Source: Cladopsammia gracilis
Lineage: Eukaryota > Cnidaria > Anthozoa > Scleractinia > Dendrophylliidae
Assembly (NCBI GenBank): GCA_022457155.1
Contig: JAJGOT010000288.1
Location: 615,001-679,000, forward strand
Length of the DNA stretch: 64,000 nt
Direction of reading: 5' to 3'
The position numbers were made by a program, and so were the translations under genes. Below, piece by piece: positions 1 through 10,700 of this stretch (position 1 is its first letter; every line of letters begins with the position of its first letter). A model generated the notes under the pieces. The model worked only from the letters and a program-made list of their open reading frames with translations. It made no database searches and was not told where the DNA came from.

Positions 1-114
1 CTCCCCCCCGTAACTCTACAAAAAATGGCAAAAGCAAGGTAGCCAGCAAAGTCGTCGTCGTCGTCCTTATCAGTGCCACAGGATGCACAAGGCCATAAGA
101 AACAGTAGCTGGTG

Positions 115-497
115 CCGGGGGGAGGGGGGTACTCCCTATAATGGGCTATACGGGGATGCTCCGCCCGAAAGGGGTACCTTTGGCTGGAGGTATATGAAAG
201 GGTCGTGATTTCACGAGTTGAAGTATATGAAAGGGTAGAGATTTCATGAAGAATAGGAAAGGGTACCGAAAACACACCGATGAGGCGTAAAAAAGGTAGG
301 GAAAACTGCCATTTAAGTCTAATAAAAAGGGCCTTTCAAAATAAATCAAACAGACGCACGTGAAGGCTATATGAAAGGGGTACCATTTTCATTTAAAGGT
401 ATATGAAAGGGGTACCATTTTCAATGAAAGGTATATGAAAGGGGTGGAGCATCCCCGTACAAAACTTTGTTGAGTACCATCCCCCCCCCCCCCCGGG
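115..497. mobile_element. 383-bp MITE with 8-bp target duplication
   Basis: Inverted ends start CCGGGGGG and GGGGGGTACTC on the left and mirror as GAGTACCATCCCCC with CCCGGG on the right. Both flanks carry AGCTGGTG (107-114 and 498-505), a perfect 8-bp duplication as in hAT elements. The interior has degenerate tandem units built on TATATGAAAGGG and an internal inverted CGGGGATGCTCC. No coding capacity is evident. Confidence 0.7.
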
Positions 498-997
498 AGC
501 TGGTGATTTTCGCTGGAGAGCCAGCTACTCTTTACAATGCTGAATACTCCTATCAAGGATAGCTAAATCTGAATGAAGTGTTTGCTTTTGTTAGTGATAG
601 TGGTTGAGGTAATCCTTGAGGCATCTTGGGAGGGGTAGAAAGGGAATCTTGTCCGATGGAATTCGTGACAATTGCTGTCTGATGATAAGGCGGCAGGTTT
701 GAAGCAGTTTTGGTGGAGTTTCTGAAAAAAAAAAGCATATAATTTGGTATTACAAACAACTTTCTTGGTGGCTTGAACCACTTTGCAACCCCCAAGAGAG
801 AGGGGGGAGGGGCAGGGGGGAGGGGCACCCATATAGGAATGACAGAGGTGACTGTCAGGTCTTTTAGGGGTTAAAATTCATGGTTGGTACCACTTAGGAA
901 GCTTGAATTGAAAACAACCATGGTCAGAGTTGTTCTGATACTTTTAGTGTACTATGCCAGTAAAATATGCCGACAAGAACAACTGCACAGAAAGAAC

Positions 998-1000
<3 letters not shown>

Positions 1001-1043
<43 letters not shown>

Positions 1044-1054
1044 TAATAATAAGT
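1001..1054. repeat. (TAA)n microsatellite
   Basis: About 14 near-perfect TAA units followed by degenerate copies. Simple sequence. Confidence 0.9.
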
Positions 1055-1068
1055 AATAGTAATTGGAC

Positions 1069-1192
1069 TTAGCAGAGTACAATTCAGGGAGTAATCGGCG
1101 AGTAATTTCAAATTGATCGAGCGCATAGCGCAAGGACGATTTGAAATTATGAGCACGATTACCCCTGAATTGTATGACACAAAGTTCAATTA
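1069..1192. repeat. foldback repeat of about 124 bp
   Basis: AATTGGACTT and GTACAATTCAGGGAGTAATC on the left arm mirror GATTACCCCTGAATTGTA and AAGTTCAATT on the right arm, with GATCGAGCGCATAGCGC near the centre. It is probably a short nonautonomous DNA element. Confidence 0.65.
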
Positions 1193-1348
1193 CTAATCAA
1201 TCACATCAATAACAAAATTTGAGATTAATAAGTCTATGTGGAGTTTCTTGCACTCAAAACGTCAAGGATATTTTGTCAGTATGAAAGCAGGAGGAAAACA
1301 GCGAAAAAAGGAATCCATTTAAGTGCACCTTATTGATGCGCGTGCAAC

Positions 1349-1416
1349 GTGGGTGTCCAATTACAGCTGTCCAATTACAAAAAGTTGTAATTGGATAACT
1401 GTAATTGGACACCCAC
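1349..1416. repeat. hairpin within dispersed repeat, sister copy at 53.5 kb
   Basis: GTGGGTGTCCAATTACAG pairs with CTGTAATTGGACACCCAC. The wider unit (about 1255-1490) recurs in opposite orientation at about 53450-53660, including ATTGGTCATCC, GTGTCCAATTACAG and the CCTCCTACTTTCAAACTGA end, so this is a dispersed family. Confidence 0.6.
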
Positions 1417-1799
1417 ATGACCGTGCGCCTATTACATAAGAAATAGGTGCGCGGATAACCAATCACAATCAAGAATTTTGTTATTGATACGATAATAATA
1501 ATAATAATAATAATATGAAGATAATAATAATAATAAATATAAATATAACTCTTACAGGTAAAAATTGATATGAGCAACATCCACAATACAGGTTTCTGGT
1601 ACCTTTTAGGGGTTCCTTTCAATATATGGGAGGTCCCCCATCTCCCTGGGGTACCTCCCCTGGACTTCCTGCCTCCTTTGTCCAAGTTTCTCACTCATGT
1701 CTCCACCCAATTTTAATGATGTTGATTTCTAGCATAGACCTTGCCCAAATTTAGAGAATTCCCTCTTCCTCATCTTCTTTTTTAACTCATGAATAGGCA

Positions 1800-2075
1800 A
1801 AGCATTTAATGAGTTATGGCAGACGGGGACAAATATGCAAATTTTCACTCCTTCCATCACTCAGCTGTAACCTTATCTTGGTAATTCTTCTTGTGCATAT
1901 ATTTTGCCTGTTCCAAAGGCAATAGGTAATGATCTTGTTCCATGGGCAACAGTGTTTAAGGGATGGGAGGTGGGGAGTTGGAGACAGAGAGGGAGGGGGG
2001 GGCTCAGTAGAGCAAAACAATTAGGAGAAGGGAGGGTCTGATGGTTGTTTCGCAAATTGGCTTGTAGGTCTTTAG
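1800..2075. repeat. polypurine dispersed repeat, copy 1
   Basis: GAGTTATGGCAGACGGGGAC followed by a polypurine section and CAAATTGGCTTGTAGG. Related copies lie near 22325-22560 and 55345-55520. Function unknown. Confidence 0.5.
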
Positions 2076-2116
2076 TGTCTCTGAATGACTTTAAACAAGA
2101 ACTAAGGCAACTTCAC

Positions 2117-2122
2117 TTTAAT
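2117..2122 (-). terminator. possible ATTAAA polyadenylation signal for the ankyrin gene
   Basis: Plus-strand TTTAAT reads ATTAAA on the minus strand about 195 bases beyond the stop at 2315. It would only be used if the gene really ends there; if a SOCS-box exon follows, the true 3' end is further left. Weak evidence, motif only. Confidence 0.2.
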
Positions 2123-2314
2123 TAGTCACCGATATCTATACCAAGATTCGAATATATTAATTAATTAATTCATTATTGTTTGATGCTTAAATGCTTTTTT
2201 TCTTGAAGATATTAGCCAACAGGCTCCTCTGTAAATTTGAGCTGAAATAAAGTTAATGCATGTGTGTAATGTATGTATGTATGTTATGTAGGAACCTTTG
2301 ATTGGCTTTGTTTA

Positions 2315-3355
2315 CTAACCAGCTCTTGTTAGAAGAATGCTTTTGCATGTTGCATCTGTGGCCAAGTCAGCAGCTCTCTTACTCTGTAAGTTTCTCTGAT
2401 AAACATTGGCTCCATACTCAAGAAGCAATGCAGCACACTCGTCATAACCACAGAGTGCTGCTGTGTGCAGGGGAGTTTGGTGTCTTTTGATTGCATTGGG
2501 ATTGGCTCCAGCGTGAAGCAATGTCCTCGCACATTCCACATAACCACGAAGACAAGCAACATGCAATGCAGTTCCAAACTGATTCTCAGATTTCTGCAAG
2601 TCTGCACCCATTCGCACTAACATGTCAATACAGTGAACATGTCCATTTAAGGCTGCCTCATGCAGAGGTGGAAAGGTGACAGTCAAGGAAGGGTTGACTT
2701 CTGCCCCGGCTTCTATCAAGAGATGGGCGCACTGAACACATCCTTTGGAACAAGCAAAACATAACGGCGTACTGCCATCTATGTTGCGTGCATTTGTCTG
2801 TGAGAAAACAAAACAAAAGTAACATAATGTTAAGGGGGTAGAATCTTAACTACAAGGCTGCTGATCTGCAGAATATAAAGGGGTCAGCAGATTTAATCAA
2901 TCTATCATGACAGGGACCGCATGGAACAAGAGATAGGGAATAGAGGGAGGGGATCTGGGCCCACTATACCTCTTTGGATTTGTTACTGTACCAATTAGCT
3001 TTCATGTTGTGTGACCTTGGAAGCCGTGCTAATTTATGCTAAACAGAAATCATACCTCAGCTCCTTCAGTGATAAGAATTTTAACAGCTTCTGGGTGACC
3101 GCCAAAGCATGCTTCATGTAATGGCGTCATGAGATCGACTGTCCCACCATTCACATGGGCACCATTGGACAACAGCAACCTTATAACACCAACATTTCCT
3201 TGCCTTGCTGCAATGTGGAGAGCTGTTTGGTGGTTGCGTGGATCAGCAAAGTTCACAGAAACATCTGGACAGACCAGCAAATTTTTTATACATCCCAATG
3301 GATGACTGTTCTCACTGATTGTATGTAAAAGGATCTCACTTGCCGAGTCCATCAT
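2315..3355 (-). CDS. ASB-like ankyrin repeat protein, 3' part possibly missing
   Basis: Two coding exons are visible. Exon A runs 3355 to 3056 (100 codons, start ATGATGGAC, donor GAG/GTATG). Exon B starts at 2797 after a TTTTCTCACAG acceptor and is open to a stop at 2315. The joined 260-residue product is a run of ankyrin repeats with signatures such as TALHIAARQG, TPLHEACFGGH, NIDGSTPLCFACSKG and TALHVACLRGYVECA. Order and wording match the ASB5/9/11/13 group, which in animals are substrate receptors of cullin-5 E3 ubiquitin ligases. Those proteins end in a SOCS box; none follows here. The frame stops just after a possible donor (CTG/GTTAGT), so a SOCS exon may lie beyond the visible part, or this copy may lack it. 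A 5'UTR acceptor (TTTATTTTTCAG) just upstream of the ATG implies an upstream noncoding exon. The gene is divergent from the TASOR gene. Ankyrin nature is certain; ASB assignment is likely. Confidence 0.8.
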
Positions 3356-3401
3356 TTAACTCAACTGAAAAATAAACAATCAACAATCAAACAAATGCAA
3401 G

Positions 3402-3671
3402 CTCGGGGGGGGGGGGGGGTTATTCGGGTATAATTATAGTGATGTGGAGGTAAAAAGACCTTTATTGGGTTTGAAACTGGTGATCTGGGGACTTTTTTTG
3501 GGATTAGAAATTTTGTGGTGACTTGTTCTCTTTGGGGTGAAAGATTTTGGTGAGAACTTTTTTGGTGTTTGGCAAAAAGTGTAACCAGTTTATGCAGAAA
3601 GAGAAAGGACTTTTTTGGGGTCTAACAATTTGGCCTTATTCACACCACTTTTATAGCTGAGTAACCCCCCT
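3402..3671. mobile_element. small inverted-repeat element near ankyrin gene promoter
   Basis: GGGGGGTTATTCGGGTATAA at the left mirrors TTATAGCTGAGTAACCCCCC at the right over about 35 imperfect bases, with ATAGTGATGTGGAG against CACACCAC inside. It lies 50 bases upstream of the ankyrin start codon, inside the likely 5'UTR intron. Confidence 0.5.
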
Positions 3672-4429
3672 GGGAATGCAAGTTAATTCTGGGAGAACAA
3701 GATATTATGCTTTTGACGCTTGCTTATGCAAGATCAAGAAGAGCTTACTGTGTTTTATATTGACCAACTGTAGCACTAACCATCTAACTTTTCTGATTAA
3801 AAGAACAGCGACTGTGCTGAGAAGTCACACTTGACTTCACTGTGCAGTATGTATGTGGATTGGCAAAGGAACAACTCTTTTACCCCTAGCGGGAGACATT
3901 TTCCATTTTGCGGCAGTTCGTTGTTGCCCATCCCCGGTGCGCGGGATTGACTGACTGTGCATTGCTTCACAGCCCCATGCAAAACAGTACTGATGTTGTC
4001 CGTATTATATAGTTGTCCGTATTACAGAGTTAGGGATTGTATGTTTTTTGCGTCTTCCGGACCATTGAACTGTCCGTAACACTAACAGCTGGGAGAGAGA
4101 AGTTCGTTTTACGGAGGTGTCCGTACGTAAGGAAAGGTTTTTAATACCTCCTCTAGATCACTCTAGATCTTATTTGATGTTGTCGATGTTCTGTTACGTA
4201 ATAGTTAGGGCGGTAGTAACAGCATCACAAGTTACCTGTATATACCTCTTTTCCAATTCTAATGGTGTTTGATTGTGTAAATCAGCTTGAAGATTGGGTA
4301 TCTACAAAATTGTTGTAAATCATCTGCCCTTGCAATTAAAATCAAAGAGCGGTCCGACCATCAACAAGGCCTGGCTACTTAGGGACGGCATAATTTCCCC
4401 ACACGGGGTGGGGAATGGAAGTCGTCGAT

Positions 4430-4450
4430 GGAAACGAAACTGAAACGAAA
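4430..4450 (+). promoter_or_regulatory. ISRE/IRF-like tandem GAAA motif
   Basis: The sequence holds three GAAACN-type steps, including GAAACTGAAAC, which fits the interferon-stimulated response consensus GAAANNGAAAC exactly. It lies about 345 bases upstream of the TASOR start. IRF-family factors are known in cnidarians, so a link between immune signalling and this silencing gene is possible; binding is not shown. Confidence 0.4.
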
Positions 4451-4740
4451 TCAAACTTAATTCGTCAGCATTGACACAAAAAATGTAAAACACTGGGTAG
4501 ACGTTTTACTTGAAGTTGATAATTGCAAAATTCTAGATTTGTTTTGGTGAAATTTGTAAGCTTTGACGTTTTCCTCACCCTTCCCTGCAAGGGATGGTAA
4601 TCGCCATGTTCCCGCGCTTGTCCCAAGACGACGAAAGAGCAGTGAAAGCATTCACGCGGTCGCAATGTTTGAAGATGAAGGTCGGACAAGAACGACCGGA
4701 ATTTGGTCATTTTTAGCTTGAACACCGTTCTCTATGACGC

Positions 4741-4747
4741 TATAAAA
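4741..4747 (+). promoter_or_regulatory. TATA-like box of TASOR
   Basis: TATAAAA lies 47 bases upstream of the first in-frame ATG (4794). If used, transcription would start near 4770 and skip an out-of-frame ATG at 4751 that otherwise opens a 32-codon upstream ORF overlapping the true start and ending at 4849. Confidence 0.35.
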
Positions 4748-4793
4748 GTCATGAGGAGAAAATTTAGGGAAAGAACAACTCTTGCACGATTAT

Positions 4794-7700
4794 ATGAGGA
4801 AAATGTTGGCTCCGAAAGTGGTCAAATCGGACAAAGGTCAAATTGGTAGTGATCGTGCTCCAGACGGCTCCAGCTCGGAGTTCTCTGAAGATGATACTCC
4901 GCTAGCTGTACGTTTGAATCCGCAACAAACCACCGTTAGCCGACTAAATGATGCAGGAAAGCAGCGTCCCAGGCCATTTTTATCTAAGAGAGGGGCAGGC
5001 TTCGTTATTCCACGAAAAAAGAAAGAGACAAATGGTATGCTTATTTTGTATGGAAGATTTTATGTAAGACGCCAGCTAATTATAAACTCTTGCAGAATTG
5101 AGCGTGTTTTTACATGTAAAAATCCTATGTAAACTATTCCATTTTATGTCATTTAAACACATGTTTCATTTCATATTTTCAGAACTTCTTCAAGTTTCTA
5201 ATTTTAATTCGAGAGATGGAAAAGAGTTGCTTCGAAATGTTGAGCAGTCGTACAGAGATCCAAGCATTGGAGCGACTTTCAAGTTTGAAAAGTTGGAGCT
5301 TGTGCACAGCGATAAATTATCCAAAGAGGTAATATTCAATTCTCTAGCCCTTACAACAACCAAAATACATCATATCGTCTCTTTACCTTACTCATGTTTG
5401 AAATTTTATGTGTCTTTATCTTAGTATCAAGAGAAGAAACAGCTTATGAGAACGGAGCGAAATCCACGAGACCTTGAAGATAAGCATGCGTTTTTGTACA
5501 TGCTTGACCATGAAGAGGTTTGTTATAAAACGCTTTAATGCAAATTTCGTTTACCAACATCACCTGTGTAGCTCTATAAACCTTGACTGTCTTTATAACT
5601 GGACAAAATACATTCAATTCTGATCTATGAACTGTTTGATTCCGGTTTTCATCGATCTGTTGTAAGCTTATAAAGAAGGTTACGTGAATTTTGAGAAGAT
5701 TGATGATTTCCAGGTAGTCGAAATAATTACAAGAAATATGAAATTCTGCGATCCATCGCAGATTGAAGTCAATCTCAACTATTAAATGCGTGATCATTTA
5801 TACAAGAGAACGTTTAGATTTACAAGAATTCAGGAAAATTCAATTGCATGATGCGGCCAGATAAAACAAAAATGAAATGTGTCCGTCTATACAAACCCGA
5901 TAAAGAGTTTATCAAAATATCGCCTTTCCAGATAAAAACGCTAGGCGGTCAAGAATTTGTTGTTTTACTTTCCAGATCGAGTCTACTTTTGCTATATTTC
6001 TTTCCTTGTCATAGAAGTTTATAAGACTTCAATTTATTTTTCTGCTCCATTTCGGCAGAAAACCAAAGAAAGGAGCAGCCAAGTTCATTATCTGGAAAAA
6101 CATCTGCTCTACCGCTAATTGTCTGTTAAGTGTGGCAATGATATTTTTAATGTAGAATAATTGCTTATTGAAAACGTTGCAACTAATCCATATATATATA
6201 AATCTGAAGTTTGGAATGGGAATTTCAGATATTTAACATTTGCGTTAACTTTATGGGGACAGCTATCATTTTTTATAATTATTAAAGTTCAATAGTTCAG
6301 CTGCCGAGGTTTATAAGCTTTGTGCCTTTTGTTGCTTTGCATGAGCATTATTTTAACTCAAATGGTACACATGCCATTTTGTTCATTGTTTTCATTGTTT
6401 ATGGCTATGTTGTGTCTTAAAACTTACTAAACAAGTTATTTTATGATAATGAATCTGAGATAAATGAAAATGAAAATTAAACTGGTTTAAGTATTTTTAA
6501 CTATGTATCTCACAATACTTCAACAAGCCATTGATTAGTTCAGAATTTTTAAACCAAAAGAAATTAAACCATATCAGTTGTAGCCAACAGTGATCTATGA
6601 TTTGTTTCTCTTCACATTATGAATGCATTGTTGGTTAGCCAGGTAATAAAACTGTATTATTATATCTCTCAGTTAGTACGCGCGCTATGATTAGTCAATT
6701 TTCCGGTCCGTAATTTACAGTACGGACTGCAAAATTTGAGGGTCCCGCATCGGTCTAACATCAGCCAACAAAAGTTGTTTTCTACATTAAAAAACGTATG
6801 GAGGCTAAATGGGTTAACAAATCAGGTTACAAAAACTCTCTTCAATGAAATTAGCTATAACTTTAGCAAAAAATGGATTAGCCGCGAATCAAAAAGCATT
6901 GACAATTTTCTTGAGTATAAAGCTTACATGCTTAGTATTGTTTTGGTATTTAGCTTTTAGGCTGTAAGTTGTAAAAACTCGAGTAACTTGGCAAATTTGT
7001 TTAACTTTAACAATTTAAATTCAGCATTGAAAAAAGAGTACCTTTCTTTGTAAGAAAACTTCTCTACGAAAAACTTAAAGCTGCAAAACAACTTGAAACG
7101 GCTTCCATCGGTAAACTGTATCATCATAATCTTATATTAACAAGGAGCCTGTTGGGCTTCGAAACTGGCTCATTTGGTCTCAGTTTCCACCCGGTTTTCA
7201 TTTCAGAGTTTTATATTAGCATTCCACAATATACAATCTAGAATCTATCAATATGCACAGTCCAGTCCACATTTACATTTACATTCCGCAGCCTGCTTCA
7301 AGCCCTCCTTAGGGACGGACCATTTTATTGTTAAGATGGGGGGGGGGGGGAGGTTGGGCTAGTCTGCATAACGGGCGTTATTGGGACGCTCAAGCGGGTT
7401 TTAGGTCGCGAGCGCGTAGCGCAAGACACGAGCATGAAGCGCGAGACACGCACGGGGAGGGAAAAGAAAAAATAACGCCTGTAGACACGCTATTGTTCGG
7501 TCTCTTCCAAACGTTCATCTGGCGAACGTAAATGTCTATTGGCTGATTTGTACCACGTGATGCATGTTGTCGAAATGTGAGATCAAGATGTGAGAAATCA
7601 AGCTGTTAGAACCAAGATGGCGTTGAGTCTGGAGAAAGCTATTTCAAAAGCTCTTGAGTTAAATTCCTGTATTTAGAATATCTAAAGAACGAATTGCGAA

Positions 7701-10700
7701 CAGCGAGAATATACAAAAGTAACCACTTACATGCATTAGAATTACTAAACAGCTAACATGCTGGGGATTCAAATATTTCAAACCGGATGCGGGATGCAAT
7801 CTTGACGCCATACGTCTGACAATGGAGGCACTGCCTAGCTCCGAGAAACACGAACCCAACACGAATAAGCTTTGAGGAGCTAAAAACAACTGCAAGATGC
7901 CACTATAGACTGTGGCTATCGCATAATACTTGGATCTTATACTCTTTTAGTCGTGATGAAGAAAAACTATCTCGCGAGTTATGCTAACCGCAGACTTGCG
8001 CTCGCAATTAAATCACGGACTGAGAAATGAACTGATCCTATTAAAAGCAGCGAATAATTCCAACTTAAGCGGCCACTACTGATCTTGCAACTCTTTCAAA
8101 GTGAGCCAAAAAAACTCCACTGTTATGCCGAGAGCTATCAAACAAACTAATTATTCCAAACGATTCAGGAAAGCGTAAATTCCTCCTGTCAGTATCACAG
8201 CTAGAGATTATTTCCTAAGATCAAAGAAACGAAAACTTTTAGAACAACAGGCCTGTTATATCTTTATTTTGATCCAAAAGGAAAAAATCTGTCAGGCACT
8301 TACCTGGGATAGACTTATTCTAAAGCTGACGAGCAGGATTTGGGTTCGGCCTGTCACCTTTTATAACAACTTGTGTTCATTCCTTGAAATCCACGTCTTT
8401 GAGTAATCGAAAAAACTGGAACGGTAGTACTTTTTTTTCTGGAAAACCAGGATTACCACAAAATCTTCAAAAGGAATTGCAAACCTTTGGACCATAAACT
8501 TTTGTTGGAGTGCACAACATCGTCGCGAATCCTCACGTCCACGGAATTTTATGCAAACAGATTTGGCGCCTTCAGCCACGCTTGCCGCGAATAATATTAA
8601 CATTTTTTGATTGGTCGCCGAAGTTATATGCCTGTGAGAATGTCTGATTGTTGTCTGTCAAGTTTAGGGGGCGTGTGTGTGGGCGGAAGAGACCGAACAA
8701 TAGCGTGTCTACAGGCGTTATTTTTTCTTTTCCCTCCCCGTGCGTGTCTAGCGCTTCGCGCTCGTGTCTCGCGCTACGCGCTCGCGACCTAAAACCCGCT
8801 TGAGCGCCCCAATAACGCCTGTTATGCAGGCTAAGGTTGGGCAATCACTAAAAACAAAATTCCTGCACAGCAAAAGTAAAGAAATAAAAATAATGCCCGC
8901 AAGCCAAAGGAAAAGCAGTTATGGAACAATTCCAAAAAAAAAATTCTTGCACAACATCAAGACGAAAAAATTGATGATCATGTCCCTCCCCCCCCCCCCC
9001 CCCCCCCCCCCACAAACAAACAAAAATAAAATCGTACATCCCTTAGTTGGCTGCAATTTCAGGTCTATATTTTTTTCTCTGATCAGCTCAGTACTGTTAG
9101 AAAAAACATAAGTTTAGTATATTTTTTTTTTTGCTTTAAAATCCTTGAAACCACCTAATCAGGATTGTTTCAAGACAGGCATTTTGGAGAATCAGTGATG
9201 GGGCTTCGAATAAATTAACAATATCAACATGATCGATCAAATGATAAACAGTCGAGCATAGCGTGACATAAATACGAGATGTGTGGAGTTTCAACGTGAC
9301 TCCGGCCATGACGTAATGCTTAAGAATTGTTTTCTCAGCAGACTTGCCAGGACGTGACTCAACTGTTCGATAATTGATTTGGTTAGAAAAGTTCAACCCG
9401 CTTTCCTTTTACCAGAAATAGAACACATCCGAAAATCACAGCGAATTAATGTTTAACAATTTCGTCGAAATTAGAACGGTAAATATTTCAATTGTAGCTG
9501 CTTAACAGTATTGGTTACAGTTCGCTATACTACTTATGAAAACACAATAAAATCATTACTTCCTCCTAGACATCTCCTGAAACGAAAAAAAGTGAAAAAC
9601 ATGGTTGTATTTTAAAATAATCACAGCAAATGGCTATGGCATGCAAGACAAAGCTTACCTTGTGGATTTGTCAAAATGAAGCGATCGATGAATGTCACAG
9701 CAGCTGCATCAAACTAACCATCGATGTCTCACAAATCCAACAGCCGAATCTGGGTACAGTCTCGTTTTGTTTTACAACAGCAAACGCGGATGATATCGCT
9801 TGCTTTTATAACGATCGAAGGAAGTATAAAGCAACTCTTTTGTTGCACCATCAATCGAGCAGAGGAAGGTCTGGAACGAGTCACGCACCCCCCTTCCTTT
9901 TGCGTGATAAACATGCGCACGCGTAAGAAACATTTGTCATATATTTTAATGTACCATAACAAAAGCAGCAATTTTTTAAAGCAACAAGACAATGAGAACC
10001 GGCATGTTCCCAAGAATTATCTCTTGCAGGTAATACGCATCTATGTACAGCACGTTTCTGTTTCAAATTGCTTTTATAAGAAAACGCTTCCTATACCACA
10101 AGGAAGCCACAGATTCATCTTTGCCTAATATAAGGTTGACTTGAAGGTAAAGGTTAGTGTAGTGTGGGTTGGGGTTGGCGGCATTATGGCATGACCGCGT
10201 GACGCTGCCGTGACATCGTTTTGATGACATCACTGATTACGTCATTTCAGAAGACCGGAAGTAAACTAGGTACGGTGTTGGCCGCAGCAAAAGCGATTCC
10301 CGGGGCAGGTGACACGACAGAAAAAAAAGGGTATTTTAAGAACTGTCTCGTCGCAGAGCGATGAGCCAGTTAAAAATAAAGCTAGCTTAGTTTGATCAAG
10401 TTCTTGTCTAGTTATATAAAACTTAAGTTCAGAGTTATCATTTGTGGCAGTGGCTCTAAGAAGAACAAACTTGAGGCTACAGAATTACGCTTAAAGTGTA
10501 CCTTGATTCCTCAGCGAAATTTTTGTCCTTGCAGTGGATTCCTCGAAAACAATTTTTGCATATTCGCAAATACGCTCAGCTCTTGCTGCAGCTCATGTTG
10601 AAAATCTGTTAGGTGAGATTGAAATTCAAACTCATGCATGCACAAAGTTTGGCATGTAGCCACTAAAGCAAAACAAAAAGCCAATGATGAGGAGATATTT

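Larger units (their letters stand above)
498..2314. other. region beyond the ankyrin gene, repeats only
   Basis: Contains an (AAT)n run, a 124-bp foldback, a hairpin repeat, a second AT trinucleotide stretch (about 1490-1540) and one copy of a polypurine dispersed repeat (about 1800-2075). I looked on the minus strand for a SOCS-box exon to complete the ankyrin gene and did not find one. Confidence 0.5.
3356..4793. promoter_or_regulatory. divergent intergenic region between ankyrin gene and TASOR
   Basis: The two genes start head-to-head here, so both promoters should lie in this 1.4 kb. The part nearest the ankyrin gene (about 3402-3671) is occupied by a short inverted-repeat element, leaving 3700-4790 as the likely regulatory core. 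This contains an ISRE-like motif (4430-4450) and TATAAAA at 4741-4747. No conserved coding exon is visible. Extent and activity are inferred from gene orientation only. Confidence 0.45.

Noticed and set aside
8572..8844. Arg-rich frames in both copies of the Mutator-like terminal repeats
   Set aside because: Repeat-derived; the same text appears inverted at 7328-7531.
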